Below are positions 56,138 to 64,000 of a stretch of 64,000 nt of DNA, piece after piece. Source of the stretch: Colwellia sp. BRX10-3 (GTDB lineage: Bacteria > Pseudomonadota > Gammaproteobacteria > Enterobacterales > Alteromonadaceae); assembly GCF_014077505.1 (NCBI RefSeq), contig NZ_JACGWA010000005.1:1-64000 (forward strand), given 5' to 3'. A program made the position numbers and the translations under genes. The number at the start of each line of letters is the position of its first letter. Positions within the stretch are counted from its first letter, which is position 1. A model generated the notes under the pieces. That model had not been told where the DNA came from. It made no database searches and worked only from the letters and a program-made list of their open reading frames with translations.

Positions 56138-57295
56138 TTATGCTTGGCTTGCGTCTAAAGCTTGAGAAAGGTCGGCAATAATATCGTCAATATCTTCAAT
56201 CCCTACAGAAACTCGCACTAATGATTGGGTAATGCCAGCCGCAAGCTGTGCTTCAATTTCCATACCCGCATGGGTCATGGTTGACGGATGGCTTATCAAG
56301 CTTTCAACGCCACCTAATGATTGTGCTAGGGTGAAAAATTCAAGTTTATCAAACAGCACTTTAACCGCTTCAACTCCACCTTTAAGTTCGAAGCTCATCA
56401 TGGCGCCAAAATCATACTGTTGCTTTTTAGCTAACTCATGCTGTGGGTGATCAGCTAAGCCCGGAAAGTAAACTTGTTCAATAGCACTATGTGTTTGAAG
56501 AAAAGCGGCGACTGCATTGGCATTAATTTGATGTTGTTTCATCCTAATAGGTAATGTTTTCAATCCACGCAAGGCCAAATAACTATCAAATGCTGAGCCT
56601 GTAATACCAATACAGTTGGCCCACCAAGCGAGTTCTTCACCTAAGGTTTTTTCTTTGGTAACCAAAACACCACCAACCACATCACTATGGCCATTAATAT
56701 ATTTAGTGGTTGAGTGAAAAACAATATCAGCCCCCAATAATAATGGTTGCTGCAATGCCGGTGACAAAAAGGTGTTATCTACGGCGACTAATGCGCCAAC
56801 TTTATGTGCTTGTTTGGCAACAGCGGCAATATCAACTAAGCGCAACAACGGATTGCTAGGTGACTCAACCAAGACTAATTTTGGTTTGGTTGCTAATGCT
56901 TGGCTCAACGCGACTTGATTGTTTTGATCAACCACTACTAAATTAAACTGTCCGCGTTTGGCAAGATGGGTAAATAACCGAAAACTTCCGCCATAACAGT
57001 CATGTGGAATAACCACAGTATCTTCAGTATTTAATAACTGACAAATAAGGAGTACTGCTGACATCCCCGTACTGGTAACAATACCGACAGCACCTTGCTC
57101 TAAATCAGCAATAGCTTGGGCAAATGTAGCGCGAGTTGGATTACCCGTACGTGAATAATCAAACTGACGCTTTTCGTTAAAACCTTTCAGAGCGTAGGTG
57201 CTTGAAAGGTGAATCGCTGGAATAACAGCACCGTGGTGTTGGTCACTATTAATACCAGCTCGAACAGCAGTAGTGGCAATTTTTTTCTCGCGCAT
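56138..57295 (-). CDS. metB: Cystathionine gamma-synthase
   Basis: PLP enzyme joining an activated homoserine with cysteine to make cystathionine for methionine synthesis. 385 residues. The PLP lysine is in VFHSTTKYINGHSDVVGG; other family segments are YSRTGNPTRATFAQAIADLE, SSGTGMSA-type VTSTGMSAVLL, ESPSNPLLRLVDI and SLGGVESLISHPSTMTH. First gene of the metBL operon, 103 bp before metL, with met boxes just upstream. Confidence 0.95.
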   Translation of the reverse strand: MREKKIATTAVRAGINSDQHHGAVIPAIHLSSTYALKGFNEKRQFDYSRTGNPTRATFAQAIADLEQGAVGIVTSTGMSAVLLICQLLNTEDTVVIPHDCYGGSFRLFTHLAKRGQFNLVVVDQNNQVALSQALATKPKLVLVESPSNPLLRLVDIAAVAKQAHKVGALVAVDNTFLSPALQQPLLLGADIVFHSTTKYINGHSDVVGGVLVTKEKTLGEELAWWANCIGITGSAFDSYLALRGLKTLPIRMKQHQINANAVAAFLQTHSAIEQVYFPGLADHPQHELAKKQQYDFGAMMSFELKGGVEAVKVLFDKLEFFTLAQSLGGVESLISHPSTMTHAGMEIEAQLAAGITQSLVRVSVGIEDIDDIIADLSQALDASQA

Positions 57296-57324
57296 ATGTA
57301 CTCCAGATTGGATTTTTTCTATTT

Positions 57325-57356
57325 AGATGTTTGGACGTCTATCAATCTAAATGGTT
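57325..57356. promoter_or_regulatory. MetJ operator: four tandem met boxes (metB side)
   Basis: Four consecutive 8-bp units, AGATGTTT, GGACGTCT, ATCAATCT and AAATGGTT, resemble the met box AGACGTCT in perfect 8-bp register. They lie 30 bp upstream of metB in the divergent metB-metJ gap. MetJ dimers bind such tandem boxes cooperatively. Confidence 0.75.
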
Positions 57357-57371
57357 TAAAGTGTACGGTCA

Positions 57372-57395
57372 AGAACTTTAGACATCTAAACTTCT
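57372..57395. promoter_or_regulatory. Second MetJ operator: three tandem met boxes
   Basis: AGAACTTT, AGACATCT and AAACTTCT follow in 8-bp register, 15 bp beyond the first array. The central box is a 7 of 8 match. This array may serve metJ autoregulation or strengthen metB repression. Confidence 0.6.
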
Positions 57396-57525
57396 ACACA
57401 TTCGTTATTGACTCGCGCCCCACAACCAGTAAAATCAGGTGGTAAGATAAAACTTATCGCTAACTGGTATACCAGAAAAGCTAAAGATAAGTTTATCGCA
57501 ATTAATTAAGCATAGAGGAATATTC

Positions 57526-57870
57526 ATGGCAGAGTGGAATGGCGAGTATATTAATCCTTACGCCGAGCACGGGAAGAAAAGTGAACAAGTAAAAAAGATC
57601 ACCGTGTCTATCCCTTTACGTGTGTTAAAAGTACTAACTGACGAACGTACGCGCCGCCAAGTGAATAACTTGCGCCATGCGACGAACAGTGAACTATTAT
57701 GTGAAGCGTTTTTGCACGCATTTACTGGCCAACCATTACCTGACGATAGTGACTTGGCTAAAGACAACACACAAAAATTACCAGCAAGTGTTCGCAGAGC
57801 CTTAGAAGCACAAGGTGTTACTGACTTTAGCGAGTACGAAACTGAAATTGAAGAAGAAACAGAAGATTAA
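57526..57870 (+). CDS. metJ: Methionine repressor MetJ
   Basis: Ribbon-helix-helix repressor using S-adenosylmethionine as co-repressor. 114 residues, slightly longer than E. coli (105) because of an acidic C-terminal tail (EIEEETED). The conserved core is [40 protein letters not shown] and [20 protein letters not shown]. Divergent from metB, as in most gammaproteobacteria. Confidence 0.96.
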   Translation: MAEWNGEYINPYAEHGKKSEQVKKITVSIPLRVLKVLTDERTRRQVNNLRHATNSELLCEAFLHAFTGQPLPDDSDLAKDNTQKLPASVRRALEAQGVTDFSEYETEIEEETED

Positions 57871-57902
57871 CCGAGTAATTAACCCCTGGGTTTATAAATG
57901 AC

Positions 57903-57927
57903 AAAAGGCGCCTAGTGCGCCTTTTTT
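57903..57927 (+). terminator. Intrinsic terminator after metJ
   Basis: AAAAGGCGC-CTAGT-GCGCCTTTTTT forms a 9-bp stem with 5-base loop and T6, 33 bp after the metJ stop. Confidence 0.88.
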
Positions 57928-58140
57928 ATTGCCTGAAAATTATCTTTTACGGTTAAATTTTCTCGACAAGTTTGATTATTTTGATCTATTCAACAAGATC
58001 AACGGGATAAATAGTACTAAGCCCCCCATATGCATGACACTTCAACTCTGGTCGCCTTGTAGCATTTATCCGTTTCGTGCAGGTTATATCTTGGCTTTGC
58101 ATATCTTCGTACTCTCGCCACGAAAGGATATTACTGAATT

Positions 58141-58169
58141 AAATGAGGCGTCAATTTGACGCCTCATTT
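58141..58169 (-). terminator. Hairpin after the malic enzyme gene
   Basis: A nearly perfect 14-bp inverted repeat AAATGAGGCGTCAA/TTGACGCCTCATTT with a single central base, about 50 bp past the malic enzyme stop. The following T-run is weak on either strand, but stem strength and place suggest a terminator or mRNA-end protector. Confidence 0.6.
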
Positions 58170-58217
58170 AATTTATCAATAACTAGACGATAGCGTTACT
58201 ATCGGCAAAATTAATAA

Positions 58218-59459
58218 CTAACCGTTATAGTTTTCTGGCATGGGTAGCGCAGCAACACCTGAATCTACCGCCGCTTGTGCAACCGCAATAGCAACGGCTG
58301 AACGTAAACGTGAATCCATAGGTTTAGGAATAATATAATCCTTACCAAATGTTAAACTGTCACTGCCACTAGCGGCTAATACTTCAGCCGGCACGGGTTC
58401 TTTCGCTAAGGTACGAATGGCATGGACAGCGGCAATTTTCATTTCGTCATTAATGGTACGCGCGCGCACATCTAACGCGCCACGGAAAATGAATGGGAAA
58501 CAAAGCACGTTATTTACTTGGTTCGGATAATCTGAACGACCCGTAGCAATAATTAAATCATCACGCGTTGCTAAGGCAAGTTCTGGTTTAATTTCAGGAT
58601 CTGGGTTTGAACAAGCAAAAATTACGGGCTTTGCCGCCATCAGTTTTACATGCTCAGGCGATAAAACGTTAGGACCAGATACCCCAACAAATACGTCAGC
58701 ACCGTCAATCGCTTCTACTAAAGTACGTTTGTCTGTGTTGTTTGCAAATAGCTTTTTATATTCATTTAAATCATCACGGCGGGTGTGAATAACGCCTTTA
58801 GTGTCGAGCATGTAAATTTTTTCTCGTTGCGCGCCACACTTTATCAGCAGTTCCATACAGGCTATTGCTGCAGCACCAGCACCCATGCAAACGATGTTGG
58901 CATGTCGGAGTTCTTTACCTTGAATTTCTAGCGCATTGATCATACCGGCAGCGGTTACAATGGCAGTACCATGCTGATCATCGTGAAATACTGGTACTTT
59001 ACAACGTTCGATTAGCGCTTTTTCAATGACAAAACACTCAGGGGCTTTAATATCTTCTAAGTTAATACCACCAAAACTGTCAGCAATATTGGCTACCGTA
59101 CTAATAAAATCTTCAACGGTTTTATGTTTAACTTCAATATCAAACGAGTCAATACCTGCAAAACGTTTAAATAATAAAGCTTTACCTTCCATAACCGGTT
59201 TAGCCGCCATTGGTCCTAAGTTTCCTAACCCTAAAATAGCGGTACCATTGGTAATAACTGCAACGGTATTACCTTTACCAGTATATTTATAAACATCATC
59301 AGGATTTTCAGCAATAGCGCGAACTGGCTCAGCAACACCAGGGCTATAAGCGAGCGAGAGATCTAGGCTAGTTTCAGCTGCAGTCGTTAATTCAACACTA
59401 ATTTTACCCGGTGTTGGGTATTGGTGATAATCAAGTGCTTGTTGGCGAAGATCCGTCAT
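58218..59459 (-). CDS. Malic enzyme (oxaloacetate-decarboxylating), short form
   Basis: Oxidatively decarboxylates malate to pyruvate with NAD(P). 413 residues, lacking the phosphotransacetylase-like C-terminal domain of E. coli MaeB. Motifs: SLAYSPGVAEPVRAIA, VITNGTAILGLGNLGPMAAK, LEDIKAPECFVIEKAL, PVFHDDQHGTAIV, VCMGAGAAAIACMELL, IFACSNPDPEI. Cofactor preference cannot be read safely. Single gene with a long 615-bp upstream gap. Confidence 0.93.
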   Translation of the reverse strand: MTDLRQQALDYHQYPTPGKISVELTTAAETSLDLSLAYSPGVAEPVRAIAENPDDVYKYTGKGNTVAVITNGTAILGLGNLGPMAAKPVMEGKALLFKRFAGIDSFDIEVKHKTVEDFISTVANIADSFGGINLEDIKAPECFVIEKALIERCKVPVFHDDQHGTAIVTAAGMINALEIQGKELRHANIVCMGAGAAAIACMELLIKCGAQREKIYMLDTKGVIHTRRDDLNEYKKLFANNTDKRTLVEAIDGADVFVGVSGPNVLSPEHVKLMAAKPVIFACSNPDPEIKPELALATRDDLIIATGRSDYPNQVNNVLCFPFIFRGALDVRARTINDEMKIAAVHAIRTLAKEPVPAEVLAASGSDSLTFGKDYIIPKPMDSRLRSAVAIAVAQAAVDSGVAALPMPENYNG

Positions 59460-60074
59460 GTCTATTCCTAATGTGAGAGTTTGGTGTGTGAGTCTAATGC
59501 GTGAGTATTATGTTTAAGCTTAAGGCAATGTGATTATTGTGCTTTACATGTTATTGCAATGCACTGGCCAATTTCAAGCTATTTTGTATATATTAATTCG
59601 CTACTATCTATAAGTAATATAGCCTTATCAGTTTCATAATTCACATAACTTAGCTAAATATTCAGCATAATCTATTAACTATTCATAGATAAATAACGAT
59701 TAGAACGCCTTATTAATCCAAAAAGCGTTTAATCATCAAAATTTAGTTTACGTTAGTTGTTTTACTTATAAAGCTATTCACCTTTGTATCATTTCAACAC
59801 AGATAACAGAACTTAGCTGCAGTTCACTAGTACTTGTCCATAACTCTGTGTTAACTCTAATTCTAGCCTTGACTGAACTGGTTAACCTGAAGATACCAAA
59901 TACAATCCACCACAACGTCAATGTAGATAGTTTAAACAATTTAAAGCAAATGAATATGTAGAGGTTTAGGTTGTCACTTATTGACTTTTGTTACCGAGAC
60001 AGAGCTTAAATTTTGTGCATAAAAAAACCACCTTGTGGGTGGTTTTTAAGAGGTGCTTAAAACGCTGTTATTAA
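59460..60074. other. Long A/T-rich intergenic region with a nested inverted repeat
   Basis: 615 bases without a credible ORF. AACACAGA (59796-59803) pairs with TCTGTGTT (59845-59852), and inside it GAACT (59809-59813) pairs with AGTTC (59821-59825), making a nested dyad. The left end must carry the malic enzyme promoter; the right end has the purA terminator. I see no tRNA or other RNA gene. Confidence 0.35.
60021..60047 (-). terminator. Intrinsic terminator after purA
   Basis: AAAAAACCACC-TTGT-GGGTGGTTTTT forms a stem with a 4-base loop; on the minus strand it is followed by T7. It lies 28 bp past the purA stop. Confidence 0.87.
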
Positions 60075-61394
<1,320 letters not shown>

Positions 61395-61499
61395 TTAGGC
61401 GGGGATTCTATCAAATATCAATATTGAGTCCAAGCAATAATTGTTGATTTTTAACGCGATAAAAAAAAAGCTAGTAATAGTGCAGAGTTAGCAAAGCAA

Positions 61500-61685
61500 T
61501 TAATTTACTACCCAAAATAAAATCACACCTATTAACACCAAAAAAAATCCAATTTGACGGATATTATTGACCGGTTCATTGGCTAATTTTAAAACATAGG
61601 CCCGCCATTTATTCGGAAATAGTGCAGGTATCAGCCCTTCAATAATTAACGCAATAGCAAGTGCCATGAGCAGTATAGATAACAT
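61500..61685 (-). CDS. DUF2065 small membrane protein
   Basis: 61 residues with two hydrophobic helices (LSILLMALAIALIIEGLIPA and IRQIGFFLVLIGVILFWVV) joined by PNKWRAYVLKLANEP, the DUF2065 (YjeT-like) pattern. Conserved between hflC and purA in gammaproteobacteria. Function not known. It is separated from hflC by a strong terminator. Confidence 0.88.
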   Translation of the reverse strand: MLSILLMALAIALIIEGLIPALFPNKWRAYVLKLANEPVNNIRQIGFFLVLIGVILFWVVN

Positions 61686-61781
61686 ATAAATTCCTTATAT
61701 ATTCATTTGTAATTAACACCAAGTTATTGGTGTTAGGCAAAAAACATCGAGCATGCTAAATTTATCAGGAGATAAAAACAC

Positions 61782-61808
61782 AAAAGCCATGACAATGTCA
61801 TGGCTTTT
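61782..61808 (-). terminator. Intrinsic terminator after hflC
   Basis: AAAAGCCATGACA and TGTCATGGCTTTT form a perfect 13-bp inverted repeat around one base, giving an A/T-flanked hairpin 24 bp past the hflC stop. Confidence 0.82.
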
Positions 61809-61831
61809 CTATCACGAATCAACTGAGCGTA

Positions 61832-62716
61832 TTACTTCGTTTTTTTACCGTTTTTTAGGTAATTAAAGAAGTCACTATCAGGTTTAACAACCATGATATC
61901 GCTTTTAGAACTAAAACTTTTCTCGTAAGCTTCTAAACTACGAAAGAAGTTATAAAACTCCGCGTCTTGGGTATATGAATCAGCATAAACTTTCGCTGCT
62001 GAGGCATCGCCTTCACCACGAATTTCTTGTGCATTTTTCTGCGCTGTAGCTAACATTACAGTAACTTTTGCATCAATAGTTGCCCGAATGATTTCAGCTT
62101 GCTCTTGACCTTGTGAGCGATGTTCTTTCGCCACAGCGGTACGTTCAGCACGCATACGTTCGTATATCGACGTACTAACTTCAGTAGGTAAGTTAATCGC
62201 TTTGATACGAACATCAATCACTTCAATACCTAAGTCTTCACGGCTACTTGCAGCACTTTCAAGTGCTTTCGCCATAATGTCATCACGTTCGCCAGAGACT
62301 ATATCTTTAATAGTGCGCGTACCAATTTCGGTACGTAGACCATTATTTACTTTCTGTTTCAATAACGCACGTGCATTCTCAATTGAACCTGAAGTACGTA
62401 AATAGTAAGTAGAAAAATCAACGATGCGCCATTTAACAAATGAATCGACCATTAAATCTTTCTTTTCAGATGTAACGAAACGATCTGGCGCGTCATCTAA
62501 GGTTTGAATACGGGCATCAAGTTTACGAACCGTGTTAATAAACGGAAATTTAAAATGTAAACCTGGTTCATAAACCTTCATGTCGCCAGTATCACTGTCA
62601 CGCTTAATTTTTGAGAACTGGAAAACAATGCCACGTTGACCTTCAATGATAACAAAAACAGACGAAACCGTTAGCACGAGTATTAAGGCAATAATTGCCA
62701 ATAGAAAATTCTTCAT
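61832..62716 (-). CDS. hflC: FtsH protease modulator HflC
   Basis: 294 residues. N-terminal membrane anchor (LLAIIALILVLTVSSVFVII), then a band-7/SPFH domain (QRGIVFQFSKIKRD, PGLHFKFPFINTVRKLDARI) and a helical region with RMRAERTAVAKEHRSQGQEQ and EIRGEGDASAAKVYADSY. With HflK it forms a membrane cage around FtsH protease. It starts 3 bp after hflK. Confidence 0.95.
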   Translation of the reverse strand: MKNFLLAIIALILVLTVSSVFVIIEGQRGIVFQFSKIKRDSDTGDMKVYEPGLHFKFPFINTVRKLDARIQTLDDAPDRFVTSEKKDLMVDSFVKWRIVDFSTYYLRTSGSIENARALLKQKVNNGLRTEIGTRTIKDIVSGERDDIMAKALESAASSREDLGIEVIDVRIKAINLPTEVSTSIYERMRAERTAVAKEHRSQGQEQAEIIRATIDAKVTVMLATAQKNAQEIRGEGDASAAKVYADSYTQDAEFYNFFRSLEAYEKSFSSKSDIMVVKPDSDFFNYLKNGKKTK

Positions 62717-62719
62717 GGC

Positions 62720-63868
62720 TTAGTCTCTCCCATTATTGAAACGGTCATTACGACCGGATAATGTTGGTGCAGTATTATTGCTATTTGACGATTGATTTAT
62801 CGTCGTCGGCGCTGATTGTTGAATAGTACGTTGACCGCCAGATTGCTGTTGCATAATTTTATCTAGTGGTAAGTAAATCATGTTATTGCCACCGTCAACA
62901 TCAACCATAACTTTGCTGGTGTTGCTATACACTTTTTCCATCGACGTTAAATACATACGTTGACGAGTAACTTCAGGTGCTGCTTGATATTCAGGTAATA
63001 GCTTGTTGAAACGAGCTACGTCACCTTCAGCATCAAGTAGTATTTGCGCTTTATACGCCAAAGCTTCTTGCTCTAAACGCTTAACACGACCACGGGCACG
63101 CGGTTCAATACCACGAGCATAAGCTTCAGCTTCACGTAAGAAACGAACTTCATCTTCTTGCGCAGATATAGCATCATCAAAAGCGTCTTTAACTTCTTCT
63201 GGAGGACGAGCGTCCTTGAAGTTAACATCAACAATGATCAAGCCTAGATTATAAGGTTCGATAATTTTTTCTAGCTCTTTCCAAACCGCTTGACGAACAG
63301 CTTCTCGACCACTGGTCAAAATGTCGTCCATATTCGCGTGACCAACAACATAGCGCAAAGCACTATCAAGTGATTCACTTAAACTTTCATCGGCATTAGT
63401 AACACTAAAAATGTAATTACGTGCATCAACAACACGGTATTGAATTTCCATCTCAACACGAACAACGTTCTCGTCTTTCGTTAGCATAAAGCCCGAAGAA
63501 GGAAGGTTACGTGTGGTTTGCATATCAACTGGAATAATACGTTCAGCAAACGTCCATTTCCAACGCAAACCTGGCTCAACCGTGCCGGCGTACTGACCAA
63601 AGCGCAAAACAATACCTTTCTCAGCTTCTTTAATGGTAAAAAAGCCAGCGAAGGCATAAGCCAAGATCGCTATAACAAGCACTACCATGATGCCAATACT
63701 AGAAAAACTTTTTCCAGATCCGCCTCCTGATTTGTTGCCACCGAAAATACCGCCAAATTTATTGCCGATATCTTTTAATAAATCATCTAAGTCAGGTGGG
63801 CCTTGGTTCTTGCCACCTTTATTTTTCCAGGGATCTTTCTCATTATTCCCCGGTTCATTCCAAGCCAT
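62720..63868 (-). CDS. hflK: FtsH protease modulator HflK
   Basis: 382 residues. Starts MAWNEPGNNEKDPW with a Gly/Asp-rich cytosolic head, membrane helix about 58-80, then an SPFH domain (EKGIVLRFGQYAGTVEPGLRWK and AERIIPVDMQTTRNLPSSG) and the helical segment ARGIEPRARGRVKRLEQEAL. The C-terminal tail is Gln/Asn/Ser-rich. Operon with hflC, and probably hflX upstream. Confidence 0.95.
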   Translation of the reverse strand: MAWNEPGNNEKDPWKNKGGKNQGPPDLDDLLKDIGNKFGGIFGGNKSGGGSGKSFSSIGIMVVLVIAILAYAFAGFFTIKEAEKGIVLRFGQYAGTVEPGLRWKWTFAERIIPVDMQTTRNLPSSGFMLTKDENVVRVEMEIQYRVVDARNYIFSVTNADESLSESLDSALRYVVGHANMDDILTSGREAVRQAVWKELEKIIEPYNLGLIIVDVNFKDARPPEEVKDAFDDAISAQEDEVRFLREAEAYARGIEPRARGRVKRLEQEALAYKAQILLDAEGDVARFNKLLPEYQAAPEVTRQRMYLTSMEKVYSNTSKVMVDVDGGNNMIYLPLDKIMQQQSGGQRTIQQSAPTTINQSSNSNNTAPTLSGRNDRFNNGRD

Positions 63869-63934
63869 GCTATTCTCCGCTATAAAAAATTAATGCGCTA
63901 ACTGCTATATAAACAACGCTAATATATCAGTCTG

Positions 63935-64000
63935 TTAAGTTTGAATAAAGTGCTCTATTTCTGCTTCGTCTTGTTTTAGTAACTGATTCCACTCTCTAAC
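63935..64000 (-). CDS. hflX: C-terminal 21 residues of a gene entering from outside, probably hflX
   Basis: On the minus strand an open frame runs from the window edge to a stop at 63935, encoding VREWNQLLKQDEAEIEHFIQT. The position, 66 bp upstream of hflK, is where the GTPase gene hflX ends in gammaproteobacteria (hfq-hflX-hflK-hflC). The short acidic tail is compatible with HflX but not diagnostic. Confidence 0.5.
   Translation of the reverse strand, partial: VREWNQLLKQDEAEIEHFIQT

Noticed and set aside
57929-58159. 76-codon plus-strand ORF after the metJ terminator
   Set aside because: Begins right at the terminator, has no ribosome-binding site and no coding-like pattern.

Overview
The window is a chromosomal segment of an AT-rich marine gammaproteobacterium. 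Gene content, protein similarity and the order of housekeeping blocks (purH/purD beside an rRNA promoter, dusB-fis, hflK-hflC-DUF2065-purA, metBL/metJ) point to Alteromonadales, most likely Colwelliaceae (Colwellia/Thalassotalea-like). This is inference from family recognition, not a search. I see no IS element, prophage, CRISPR array or tRNA gene.

Layout. 1-486 holds two tandem rRNA-type promoters firing leftward out of the window. 487-1230 is an exported protein built of exact 15-residue repeats. 1345-9618 is mostly housekeeping: purD, an exported methyltransferase-like protein, purH, fis, dusB, prmA, rraA and a shortened siroheme synthase. 10106-15155 is a four-gene cluster: coiled-coil protein, membrane protein with a roadblock/longin-like region and an OmpA-like tail, Rab-like small GTPase, and a GGDEF-EAL protein. 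It looks like a prokaryotic Ras-superfamily GTPase module tied to c-di-GMP.

15260-27863 is a stress island centred on an ECF sigma factor and its ChrR-type zinc anti-sigma (23680-22354). Downstream in the same direction lie DUF523/DUF1722, photolyase, NTF2-like, SDR, FAD oxidoreductase, DUF1365 and Cfa-type methyltransferase genes. Flanking units carry LON-domain, DUF3833, chalcone-isomerase-like, DUF2878, DUF3429, TIGR02450 and DUF3081 proteins. By eye I found a shared promoter motif, TGATC-N16/17-CGTATA. It is exact at four intergenic positions and near-matching at two more, all in this island. One exact copy drives no ORF but is followed about 70 nt later by an intrinsic terminator, which predicts an unannotated sigma-dependent small RNA.

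28015-34490 holds a VOC protein with a divergent LysR regulator, then an operon encoding a complete glucosylglycerate cycle: glycerate kinase, phosphatase, GT81 synthase and GH13 phosphorylase. 34508-50520 is accessory: a solute-binding protein paired with a diguanylate cyclase, flavin reductase, DCC and SDR proteins, CIA30 and HAD proteins, a CadC-like sensor-regulator divergent from two lipoprotein hydrolases, YjbR, a PAS-GGDEF-EAL protein, and a protease overlapping an FHA membrane protein. 50686-64000 returns to core metabolism: trpS, rpe, an outer-membrane protein, metL-metB with divergent metJ across two arrays of met boxes, malic enzyme, purA, DUF2065, hflC, hflK and the last codons of a gene that is probably hflX.
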